Source: Rhodobacter sp. CACIA14H1 (GTDB taxonomy: Bacteria > Pseudomonadota > Alphaproteobacteria > Rhodobacterales > Rhodobacteraceae). Taken from it: a DNA stretch of 57,578 nt. The stretch is taken from contig AYNO01000006.1 in NCBI GenBank assembly GCA_000500915.1, forward strand, positions 1-57,578, in the 5' to 3' direction. The notes beneath the pieces were generated by a model, which made no database searches, had not been told where the DNA came from, and saw nothing but the letters and a program-made list of their open reading frames with translations. The translations under genes were made by a program, and so were the position numbers. This document shows positions 43,509 to 51,003 of this stretch, piece by piece; positions within the stretch are counted from its first letter, which is position 1, and every line of letters begins with the position of its first letter.

Positions 43509-44086
43509 ACCGGCAGGAACCAGAGCGCGAGGAAAGGCCCCTCGCCTGAACGCATCGCATGGCGGATCCCCGGGGGATTGTAGATCAGCCCGGCTGCTCC
43601 CGGATCGGTCCAGTCCATCCGCGCATTCCACCATTCGCCTGCCGTAATCGACAGATAAACCTCCTCCGGCGGATGTTCATGGTCCGCATATGCCACACGT
43701 GGCGCCATGACCGTTGCCCCGATCCACAGGTCATCCCGTTCTTCCAGACCGCTCGGCCCGAAGATCATCGCATTCGCATGACCGTTCCAGAAGTTGCGAT
43801 CAGCCGGGTCCGCAGAGGCGCGCCGTTTCCACGCCAGCAGGCCCATCAGCGCACCCAGCGCGTCGGCCACGGCCTGACGCGGCGTCCCATCGGCTGCGTC
43901 AAGCGCCGGTTCCAGCCAATCACAGACCGGCAGCCGTTCCGGCCGCACCGGACCGGCAGGACCGTGCAGGCTGCGGCATCGGTCGAACACGCGGCCGGCC
44001 GCACGCAAGGACTCCGGCGAAGCCGATGCCACCCTGATCGCAGCTTCCGCCGTGTCGAGGAACACCTGCAGATTCCGGTCACGCAT
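43505..44086 (-). CDS. cupin dimethylsulfoniopropionate (DMSP) lyase, DddL/DddQ-like
   Basis: Probable enzyme splitting DMSP into dimethyl sulfide and acrylate. 193 residues from ATG 44086 (MRDRNLQVFLDTAEAAIRVA). The helical N-terminus precedes a C-terminal cupin with the metal set ADHEHPPEEVYLSITAGEW (two His, Glu, Tyr) and a later His in NPPGIRHAMRSGEG. FLALWFL ends it. The arrangement fits the DMSP lyase family of marine Rhodobacterales; I cannot separate DddL from DddQ by eye, and an unrelated cupin is possible. No acrylate-utilisation genes lie nearby. It is 64 bases downstream of a receiver-domain gene on the same strand. Confidence 0.72.
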   Translation of the reverse strand: MRDRNLQVFLDTAEAAIRVASASPESLRAAGRVFDRCRSLHGPAGPVRPERLPVCDWLEPALDAADGTPRQAVADALGALMGLLAWKRRASADPADRNFWNGHANAMIFGPSGLEERDDLWIGATVMAPRVAYADHEHPPEEVYLSITAGEWWNARMDWTDPGAAGLIYNPPGIRHAMRSGEGPFLALWFLPV

Positions 44087-44150
44087 AGCCGCACCGCCTT
44101 TCTCCAGCCCAGCCTGCCCCAGCGGCAGGTGCTCTGCAAGACTGGCGGAA

Positions 44151-44567
44151 CTACTCTGCTGCCGTTGCCGCGTCACGCCCCAGAACGCGCTGGATTTCCT
44201 CGCCGATCTGGACCCTGCGGACGGGCTTGGCAATGCAGCCGTCGAAGCCGACCGCAAGATATTCGGAAACCTGCGCGGGAAGCGCGTTGGCCGTGATCGC
44301 AAGGGCCGGAGTGACCCTCGCACCGGCAGTCTGCGCACGCCGCTGGATCTGCCGCAACGCCTCCAGCCCGCTGAGTTCCGGCATGGCGATATCGAGACAC
44401 AGGATGTCGAACCGGCCCGGCGCCCATTGGTCCACGGCCTGCCGCCCGTTTTCGACCAGCGTCGTGGTCAGACCGAGACGCCGCAGGAAACTGTCGATGA
44501 TTTGCAGGTTGATCGGATTGTCATCCGCGACAAGGGCCCGCAGCCCGGCGAGTTCGGTTTCAGTCAT
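44151..44567 (-). CDS. stand-alone CheY-like receiver
   Basis: A 138-residue single-domain response regulator. The phospho-acceptor is in FDILCLDIAMPELSGLEALR; the acidic pocket is in ALVADDNPINLQI and the switch Thr/Lys in PALAITANALPAQ and GCIAKPVRRVQI. ALRALVADDN matches receivers normally attached to hybrid kinases, so it may serve one in trans, for example the sensor at 51004-53541 (inference only). The start at 44567 (MTETELAGLRALV) is preferred over 44591. It probably shares a transcript with the DMSP-lyase-like gene. Confidence 0.9.
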   Translation of the reverse strand: MTETELAGLRALVADDNPINLQIIDSFLRRLGLTTTLVENGRQAVDQWAPGRFDILCLDIAMPELSGLEALRQIQRRAQTAGARVTPALAITANALPAQVSEYLAVGFDGCIAKPVRRVQIGEEIQRVLGRDAATAAE

Positions 44568-44705
44568 GCGCAGCCGTTGCCCCTTTTCCACGTCCCGCCC
44601 TCCCGAAAAGAGGCGGACCCTCGCCGGTAATTACGGCTCATGACCGGAAACTTTGAACCCTTCGGGCCGGTTCCGTGTTGGTCCTGACAGAAAACGGAGG
44701 TTGCC

Positions 44706-44942
44706 ATGCGGGTTGAACTCTATCGGACACGCAATTGCACCGAAGGTCAGCAGGTCGCACTGTGGCTCTGGCGGGCCGGAGTGCCGCATGGTGACCGTGA
44801 CCTCTCCGACCCTGCAGTTTCCGCCGACCTCCGCAAGAGGACAAGGATCGGGATCAGCCCCGTTGTCCTTGTGGATGGCAGGGCCGTCTGGGGCACCGCC
44901 CGCGAACAGATCCGCCGGCTGCGCGGGTTGGGCATCGGCTGA
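44706..44942 (+). CDS. small glutaredoxin-like protein with a single N-terminal Cys
   Basis: A 78-residue thioredoxin-fold protein. The first strand MRVELYRTRNCTEGQQVALW places one Cys where glutaredoxins have CxxC or CxxS, followed by TEGQ, so the second Cys is missing. The cis-Pro segment is IGISPVVLVDGRAVWG, typical of the fold. Monothiol glutaredoxins or Grx-like NrdH proteins are the nearest comparison. Start ATG 44706 follows GGAGG closely. Alone between divergent genes; role unknown. Confidence 0.75.
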   Translation: MRVELYRTRNCTEGQQVALWLWRAGVPHGDRDLSDPAVSADLRKRTRIGISPVVLVDGRAVWGTAREQIRRLRGLGIG

Positions 44943-45002
44943 CCCTCTGGCATTGCCGATCCGCTTCATGTCACATGCGCCCTGCGATCACAGGAGCCGT
45001 AA

Positions 45003-45824
45003 ATGAAACTACATCGCCTTGCCATGAATGATGGTCAAAGCATCCCGCAGCTCGGCTTCGGCCTGTGGGAAGTTCCGGCAGAGCAGACTGCGCGGGTTGT
45101 GCGCGAAGGGCTTGCTGCAGGCTATCGCCTGATCGACGGCGCGGCCATCTACGGCAACGAAAAGGGTCTGGGCGAGGGCCTGAGGGAAACCGATGTGCCG
45201 CGCGACCGGATTTTTGTGACGACCAAGGTCTGGAACGACCGGCAGGGGCGCACCGAAGCCCGCCGCGCCGTCGAGGAAAGCCTGGAACGCATCGGGCTGG
45301 ACCGGATCGACCTGATCCTCATCCACTGGCCCTGCCCGCACCGCGACCTCTACCACGACACGTGGAAGACCCTGATCGAGCTGCGCGACGAAGGGCGCGT
45401 CACGTCGATCGGCGTGTCGAACTTCCACGAAGCGCAGTTGCAGCGGATCATCGGCGAAACCGGCGTGGTGCCGGTGCTGAACCAGATCGAACTCCACCCG
45501 CGTCTGCAGCAGGCCGATCTTCGCGCCTTCCACAAGGCGCACGGCATCATCACCCAAAGCTGGACTCCGCTCGGTCAGGGTCGATCGTTTGACGCTGCAC
45601 CCGTTCGGCAGGCAGCGGCGCGGACCGGGAAGAGTCCGGCCCAGATCATCCTCCGCTGGCATCTGCAAATCGGGTGTTCCGTCATTCCCCGTTCGACGCG
45701 TGCAGCCGGGCTGGCGGAAAACATCGACCTGTTCGATTTTGCCCTTACCGACGACGAAATGGCCGGCATCGCCAGCCTCGACGCAGGTGAGCGTACCGGA
45801 CCGGATCCGATGCGGTTCAACTGA
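45003..45824 (+). CDS. aldo/keto reductase
   Basis: A 273-residue NADPH-dependent (beta/alpha)8 barrel reductase. The catalytic tetrad is visible: Asp and Tyr in GYRLIDGAAIYGNEKGLGEG, Lys in IFVTTKVWND, His in LILIHWPCPH. The NADP-binding segment is SVIPRSTRAAGLAENIDLFD. This is the 2,5-diketo-D-gluconate reductase-like branch, which has broad carbonyl substrates. N-terminus MKLHRLAMNDGQSIPQLGFG is family-typical. Its 3' end overlaps the converging opgC gene by eight bases. Confidence 0.93.
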   Translation: MKLHRLAMNDGQSIPQLGFGLWEVPAEQTARVVREGLAAGYRLIDGAAIYGNEKGLGEGLRETDVPRDRIFVTTKVWNDRQGRTEARRAVEESLERIGLDRIDLILIHWPCPHRDLYHDTWKTLIELRDEGRVTSIGVSNFHEAQLQRIIGETGVVPVLNQIELHPRLQQADLRAFHKAHGIITQSWTPLGQGRSFDAAPVRQAAARTGKSPAQIILRWHLQIGCSVIPRSTRAAGLAENIDLFDFALTDDEMAGIASLDAGERTGPDPMRFN

Positions 45825-46968
45825 CCTTCGGAGCCTTGGGCCAATACTGGCGTGCGGCGGCCAGCGCGAATTGCAGCGCCAGCCCGCCGCCGATCAGCAA
45901 GCTGTCTGTGGCAAGCTCCTGCCCTGTCACGTGCTTCACGCCCTGGAATCCGATGCACAGAACCGACCCGAGCGCGAAAACAGGCAAGGCCTGCCGTCCC
46001 AGAAGCTCGAACGGTGCGGCACACGCATGGGCACAGGCGCGTCGGACAACAGGAAGACTCGACAGCAAATAGGCCAGTGCGAGGATGTGCAGAAGACGGG
46101 GTGCCGTCAGGAAGGTCTTGTCGAAAGCCGTCAGGTTCCACGGCAGGTTGAACGTCTCCTTGGCCAGCCAGAGTGTATGCCCGGTAAGCTTGGAAACGGC
46201 AGGAAACTGCGCCGACAGCGCGGCATAGAGGACAAACGCGCCGGTCACTATCTGAAGCCATCTGCGCACCGGCACCAATCGTCGGCCGTCCTTCATCGCG
46301 ACACCGGTCAACAGACCGGTCACAAAGACCAGCTGCCATGTCAGCGGGTTGAAGAACCATCCGCCCGACGACGGCCAGTTCGGCAGACTCAGGTAGAAAA
46401 TGCCGGAAACCAGCCACAAGACGGCGGACGACGCCCAGAGCCGCATTGGCCAGCGCCATGCCGCGAACAGAAGCAAGGGCGACGCCGCCAGCAGGACAAG
46501 GTAAAGCGGCAGGATGTTCACATAGCCGAACTGGTGGGTCAGCAGGATCAGCCCGATGAAGGTGCGCAACGGGTCCAGCCAGACCCATTTCATCTGGTTC
46601 TCGAACAGGATCTCGGAGTCGTGCAGCCATAACGCCACGGCCGAAGCGGCAGCCAAGGCAGCAAGGGACGTCAGGATATGCACCAGATACAGCGTCCAGA
46701 CACGACGCCATACCCGTGCAAGCCCGGTCCAGAGCCGCATCGACCGTTCCCGGAAATCAGGCGAATAGGCCAGCCCTGCCGCGATGCCGGACATCAGGAC
46801 AAACCCTTCCGCCGCATCTGAAAAGCCGAAATTGCGGCTGGTGAAGTCCTCGTAGAAATTCCCCGGCACATGATTGATGAAGATCATCACGAGGCAGAGC
46901 CCCCTGAAGACATCCAGCCGTGGATCACGGGCGCTGGCAGCCCGCAGGGGTGCATTGGTCTGGGACAT
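45817..46968 (-). CDS. opgC: OpgC, succinylation of periplasmic glucans
   Basis: A 383-residue inner-membrane acyltransferase-like protein with about ten helices. It opens DPRLDVFRGLCLVMIFINHVPG with the family D-x-R-G start and His-Pro on the first helix; SRNFGFSDAAEGFVLMSGIA is the second OpgC hallmark. In Rhodobacter sphaeroides OpgC adds succinyl groups to osmoregulated periplasmic glucans. It is the last gene of opgGIHC, 115 bases after opgH; that gap shows no clear terminator. Start MSQTNAPLRAASARD at 46968. Confidence 0.93.
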   Translation of the reverse strand: MSQTNAPLRAASARDPRLDVFRGLCLVMIFINHVPGNFYEDFTSRNFGFSDAAEGFVLMSGIAAGLAYSPDFRERSMRLWTGLARVWRRVWTLYLVHILTSLAALAAASAVALWLHDSEILFENQMKWVWLDPLRTFIGLILLTHQFGYVNILPLYLVLLAASPLLLFAAWRWPMRLWASSAVLWLVSGIFYLSLPNWPSSGGWFFNPLTWQLVFVTGLLTGVAMKDGRRLVPVRRWLQIVTGAFVLYAALSAQFPAVSKLTGHTLWLAKETFNLPWNLTAFDKTFLTAPRLLHILALAYLLSSLPVVRRACAHACAAPFELLGRQALPVFALGSVLCIGFQGVKHVTGQELATDSLLIGGGLALQFALAAARQYWPKAPKVS

Positions 46969-47083
46969 GGACTCACCGCTCGCCGGAACGCCCGGGGCTC
47001 GGCGCGCTCATGCCTGCTGGATGGCGGATAGGCAAGGGCGGACCATGGCGGGTGGCAGTTTGCTGCCCGCTTTGCCCTTTCCG

Positions 47084-48847
47084 TCAGGCGGCTTCGGTCT
47101 GGCCTGTGTCGCTGGCGGTCCAGCGCAGCATCACACGATCATGAAGCTGCACCACGGGCGCAGGCCGAAGCTCGGTCCGCGTGCTGAACAGGGCCGTACC
47201 GCTGGGCCGCGAAGACCAGGCGATGATCGCGGGCGCCAGCACCATGGGCAGCGCCACCGGCAGCAGCCATGGCACCAGCTCCGGCGAAAGCCATTGCGCC
47301 GTGCCGAGAACGACCGCGCCCGTCGTCACGATCCAGTGGGATGCCGCCCAGGCATCCCCGAAGGACAGCGTGCCGTCGCCCCGTGTCTGCGCCGGCCAGC
47401 CGCCATCCGCGCCGCGCAGCACCTGCAGGACCGACCGGGTCTGGAACATCAGAAAGACCGGCGCCGTGATGGACGAGAACAGCAGTTCGGCCAGAGTGGA
47501 CTGCGCCGCGCGGACTGCCCCGCCGAAACCGGCTGCCCGCCCCCGCAACACCGCATCCAGCAGGATCAGAAGCTTGGGCAGGAACAGCAGCCCGCCGATC
47601 CCGATCGCCAGCCCGAGCGCCTTCGATACCTGGCTGACCGGAATGACGGGGAACGGCCAGTATTCGATGGGGAAATAGTCGATCGGCGGCGCGAACAGCG
47701 GCGCGGCGATCGATGCGGCCAGGAAGGCCAGCCAGAAGCCGGGCGAGATATAGGCAAGTATCCCCTGCAGAAAGACGAACCGGCTCCATGGTTTCAGCCC
47801 CGGCGCCAGCAGCAGCCGCGAATGCTGGAGGTTGCCCTGGCACCACCGGCGGTCGCGCTTGGCGTGGTCGATGATGTTCTCGGGCGCTTCCTCGTAGCTT
47901 CCGGTCAGGTCATCATCCACCCGCACCGTCCAACCTGCCCGCGCCAGCAGTGCGGCCTCGACATAGTCATGGCTCAGGATGTGCCCTCCGAACGGCGGTT
48001 TGCCGGACAGTTCCGGCAAGCCGCAGCTTTCGGCAAAGGCCCGCATCCGGACGATTGCATTGTGGCCCCAGAACGGCCCCGTCCGCCCCTGCATCATCGC
48101 CAGACCGCGTGCGAAGATGGGCGAGTAGAATGCGCCCGCGAATTGCATCGTCCGACCGAAGCGCGACCTTGCACGGATGATGGTGGGCAGGGTCTGCAGC
48201 AGGCCCAGTTCTGGCACCGCCTCCATCCGGCGCACCATCTCCACCATCGTCGCGCCTTCCATCAGACTGTCGGCGTCAAGGATCACGGCATAGTCATAGG
48301 CCGCTCCCGCCCGCTTGATGAAATCCTCGATATTGCCCGCCTTGCGTCCCTTGTTGCTCGTGCGGCGCCGATAGAAGATTCGCCCCTCGCCATGCGTGTC
48401 GGCCAGCAGCCGCAGGAACCAGACCCGCTCGCGGGCGGCAACGCCATCGTCGCGCGTGTCCGACAGGATCGCAAAGTGGAACCGGTCGCCCCAGCCCGTC
48501 GCGCGCAGCGATGCATCCATCGCGGCGATCCGCGCGAATGTCGCGACAGGATCTTCGTTATAGACAGGCACCAGCACCGCCGTCATCGCACGGATCGGCC
48601 CCGCCGCACGCGGCACGGCAGGCGGGCGGCTTGTCAGACCGGCGAAGGCCGTGAACGCACCCCATGCCAGCCAGAAGGTGGACGCGAAGATCAGGACCGA
48701 TCGCAGGACGTCGAAGGCATCGAAACCGTCGGATGCCCCGAATTGCAGGAACACGATGAAACCAAGCCCGGCGGCAAGCAGGGAGGCCGTCAGGGTCAGG
48801 CTGCGCACCAGAACAACCCGGTGCCCGGAGGCGGCCCCGGCCGCCAC
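47084..48847 (-). CDS. opgH: glucan glucosyltransferase OpgH
   Basis: Inner-membrane family-2 glycosyltransferase that polymerises glucose from UDP-glucose for periplasmic glucans. 587 residues. Two helices at the N-terminus (VRSLTLTASLLAAGLGFIVF) precede the catalytic domain: AVLVPVYNEDPVATFARI, YAVILDADSLMEGATMVE (DxD), GHILSHDYVEAALLARAG (second acidic), and RRWCQGNLQH (the QxxRW-type motif). Several helices follow. The GTG start at 48847 lies three bases after the opgI stop and in the same frame as opgI. Shorter at the N-terminus than E. coli OpgH, whose extra cytosolic part may correspond to opgI. Confidence 0.95.
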   Translation of the reverse strand: MAAGAASGHRVVLVRSLTLTASLLAAGLGFIVFLQFGASDGFDAFDVLRSVLIFASTFWLAWGAFTAFAGLTSRPPAVPRAAGPIRAMTAVLVPVYNEDPVATFARIAAMDASLRATGWGDRFHFAILSDTRDDGVAARERVWFLRLLADTHGEGRIFYRRRTSNKGRKAGNIEDFIKRAGAAYDYAVILDADSLMEGATMVEMVRRMEAVPELGLLQTLPTIIRARSRFGRTMQFAGAFYSPIFARGLAMMQGRTGPFWGHNAIVRMRAFAESCGLPELSGKPPFGGHILSHDYVEAALLARAGWTVRVDDDLTGSYEEAPENIIDHAKRDRRWCQGNLQHSRLLLAPGLKPWSRFVFLQGILAYISPGFWLAFLAASIAAPLFAPPIDYFPIEYWPFPVIPVSQVSKALGLAIGIGGLLFLPKLLILLDAVLRGRAAGFGGAVRAAQSTLAELLFSSITAPVFLMFQTRSVLQVLRGADGGWPAQTRGDGTLSFGDAWAASHWIVTTGAVVLGTAQWLSPELVPWLLPVALPMVLAPAIIAWSSRPSGTALFSTRTELRPAPVVQLHDRVMLRWTASDTGQTEAA

Positions 48848-48850
48848 GGC

Positions 48851-49030
48851 CTAGTGACCGACCTTGCCCATACGTCCGGAACGCGGACGCAGGACGGCGA
48901 AAAGCCGCGCGGGCTGAACCGGCGGTTCAAGGCGCTGCACGGGCATGGCAAGCGGCGCATCGGGCAGGGCGCCCAGCTCTTCGGCCAGACGATCCAGGTC
49001 GAACTGTTCCGGCTTGGCGAGATCCATCAT
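48851..49030 (-). CDS. opgI: OpgI, small protein of glucan synthesis
   Basis: A 59-residue polypeptide between opgG and opgH. The ATG at 49030 overlaps the opgG stop (ATGA); an adjacent ATG at 49027 gives one residue less. Sequence: MMDLAKPEQFDLDRLAEELG, then Pro-rich basic LRPRSGRMGKVGH to the TAG at 48851. Knowledge: in Rhodobacter sphaeroides a third gene, opgI, lies between opgG and opgH, lacks an E. coli counterpart and is needed for backbone synthesis. The position, size and coupling here fit that gene. It stays in frame with opgH past TAG-GCC, so it could be a detached N-terminus of OpgH. Confidence 0.82.
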   Translation of the reverse strand: MMDLAKPEQFDLDRLAEELGALPDAPLAMPVQRLEPPVQPARLFAVLRPRSGRMGKVGH

Positions 49031-50640
49031 TTTGCGTTGATCCACTGATAGAGCCAGTTCTCGGTCAGACGGCGGTCATATCCAGCCAGATGCGCGGCCA
49101 ATTCGACCACCGCGCCATCGGCAGCAGAGATATCGATCACGAGCCGCCAGATATCCGTTCCCGCGATCTTTTCGAGAACCGTCCCGGTGATTTCACCATT
49201 CGCAATCGTCACCACAGGCTGGATGGCCGCATCCGGTTCCATCCCGCCGACAAGCCCGCCCTTGAAATCGACAACGAACTTGCGGGTTCCCTGCTGCGCC
49301 TCGACCCCGGCAAAACCGCCATGGCCCGACCGCGTTTCGAAAACATAGGCCAGCGGCTCTCCCACGTCATGGGCCAGGTCGCCCCAGTGCAGCCGATAGG
49401 CAAATTCGCGCGAGTCGCCCGCCTTGGCCGGAGCTTCGGGAATCCAGTAGGCGACGATATTGTCGTTGGCTTCCAGATCGGACGGTATCTCGACCAGACG
49501 CACATGCCCGTTGCCCCAGTCCCCCACCGGTTCCACGTCGAGAGAGGGGCGCCGCTCGTACCTTGCGCCGGTATCCTGATAGCTGTCGAAGGAACGATCG
49601 CGCTGATGCAAGCCGAAACGGCGCGGTGCGGTCTCGGCGAAGTAGCTTCCGGTCAGTTGCGGCGGATTGTTCAGCGGACGCCAGATCACGTCGCCGTCGG
49701 CGCGCAGGATCCGCAGCCCGTCGCTGTCATGAACATTGGGGCGGTAATCGTCGAACTCCGCGCGGTTCTTTTCCGAAAACAGGAACATCGATGTAAGCGG
49801 CGCGATGCCAAGCTCTGCCACGTCCTGACGGAAGAAAAGCCGGCATGTCACATCCATGACCGTTTCGGTTCCCGGCGTGATGACGAAACGGTAGGCTCCG
49901 GTCACGCTGGGGCTTTCCAGCGTTGCATAGACGGTGATGCTGTTTCCGCCCGCAACGTCCCGCTCCATGTAAAAGCGCGAGAAGCGCGGGAATTCCTCGC
50001 CCTGTGCCGTCGCAGTGTTCAGCGCCAACCCGCGGGCCGAGATGCCGTAGGCAGAATTGCGGCCCAGAGCACGGAAATAGGAAGCCCCGACAAAGGCCAC
50101 CAGTTCGTCCCACTTGTCCGGACGGTTCAGGGGGTGGTTCAGGCGGAACCCGGCCACGCCGGGCAGTTCCGCATGTTCCGGAACCCGTTCGACCAGATCG
50201 TTCAGGTACTCGAAATCATCCGTCGAAAACAGAAGTTCCGACGCCATCCCGTCCCGCACCTCGAACAGGCGCACCGGCTCGGGGAAGAGCCATCCCATGT
50301 GGAAAGCCGCGAGCCGGAAACGTGTCGGCTCGTCCGCCCAGCGGGACCGGTCGTCACGGAAACGGATCAGCCGGTAATCGTCATAGGTGAGCTCCCCGAG
50401 GAAACCTTCCGGCGGCGGTGCCGTGACATGCGGCTGCGCCGAGAGCGCACGCATCTCTTCGGCCAGCATGTCGAACGAGAATTGCTGCGCTGCCGCAACA
50501 GGAGCCGGCGCTTCGGCGTCTATTTCTTGCGCAAGGCCCCGGAAGGGCACGGCCACCAGCGCCAGAGGCATGGCAGCCCCCGCCACGTTCAGCAGGGCCC
50601 GACGCGTAAGCCGGGAGGAAACGGAGCCATCGATTGACAT
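49027..50640 (-). CDS. opgG: periplasmic glucan biosynthesis protein OpgG
   Basis: A 537-residue exported protein that shapes the glucan backbone, possibly by branching or release. The N-terminus carries a twin-arginine signal (SSRLTRRALLNVAGAAMPLA, RR at about residues 12-13), so export by Tat is expected. Family marks: FDMLAEEMRALSAQP, YDDYRLIRFRDDRSRW, HPLNRPDKWDELVAFVGASY, FFRQDVAELGIAPLTSMF and YWIPEAPAKAGDSREFAYRL. First gene of opgGIHC; its promoter should lie in the 363-base gap upstream. Coupled to opgI by ATGA. Confidence 0.95.
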   Translation of the reverse strand: MSIDGSVSSRLTRRALLNVAGAAMPLALVAVPFRGLAQEIDAEAPAPVAAAQQFSFDMLAEEMRALSAQPHVTAPPPEGFLGELTYDDYRLIRFRDDRSRWADEPTRFRLAAFHMGWLFPEPVRLFEVRDGMASELLFSTDDFEYLNDLVERVPEHAELPGVAGFRLNHPLNRPDKWDELVAFVGASYFRALGRNSAYGISARGLALNTATAQGEEFPRFSRFYMERDVAGGNSITVYATLESPSVTGAYRFVITPGTETVMDVTCRLFFRQDVAELGIAPLTSMFLFSEKNRAEFDDYRPNVHDSDGLRILRADGDVIWRPLNNPPQLTGSYFAETAPRRFGLHQRDRSFDSYQDTGARYERRPSLDVEPVGDWGNGHVRLVEIPSDLEANDNIVAYWIPEAPAKAGDSREFAYRLHWGDLAHDVGEPLAYVFETRSGHGGFAGVEAQQGTRKFVVDFKGGLVGGMEPDAAIQPVVTIANGEITGTVLEKIAGTDIWRLVIDISAADGAVVELAAHLAGYDRRLTENWLYQWINAK

Positions 50641-51003
50641 AGAAGCCTATAACCCAACGGTTTTCCAACGCGCACGACACCTGCGCGACTCAGCGCGGGA
50701 TATAGGTTAGAGGTGAAGCGGACTGCAAGGAGGCTTCAACCGGCCGTGATCGGGACGGCACCATTTCGCCGCCGCTTTGCAGCGCCTGCCCCTTTTTTGC
50801 ACGATGGGCCATGCTGCAGATGCAAAAGACAGGCGGCCCTGATCTGTGCCCTCCGACAATACCCCCCGGCAGCCTGCTACTTCTGCCCCTTCGTCCGAAC
50901 GAAAGGGATGTGATACATCCTTTAGATTGCATTTACCGACTAACCCCGTCGGGCTAGTTCCCTCCGAAAGCAATCATCCCGGCAGAGGGATACGGGACAG
51001 GGC
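50641..51003. other. 363-base divergent gap between opgG and the sensor kinase
   Basis: Contains no convincing gene. It must hold both promoters. Notable are a perfect inverted repeat GGATGT-GAT-ACATCC at 50906-50920 and a weak hairpin ACTAACCC-CGTC-GGGCTAGT at 50939-50958, both nearer the sensor-kinase start. Small ORFs crossing the gap look like shadows. Confidence 0.5.
50906..50920. promoter_or_regulatory. inverted repeat GGATGT-GAT-ACATCC
   Basis: Six-base perfect arms with a three-base centre, 84 bases upstream of the sensor kinase and 266 from opgG. The spacing would suit binding by a dimeric regulator. No T-run, so not a terminator. The protein that would bind is unknown. Confidence 0.4.

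Noticed and set aside
48845-48853. Nonsense mutation in opgH (in-frame TAG nine bases into the region before the GTG)
   Set aside because: A separate small opgI gene between opgG and opgH is known from Rhodobacter sphaeroides, and the ATGA coupling and GTG restart fit two genes. A fused origin is kept only as a finding.
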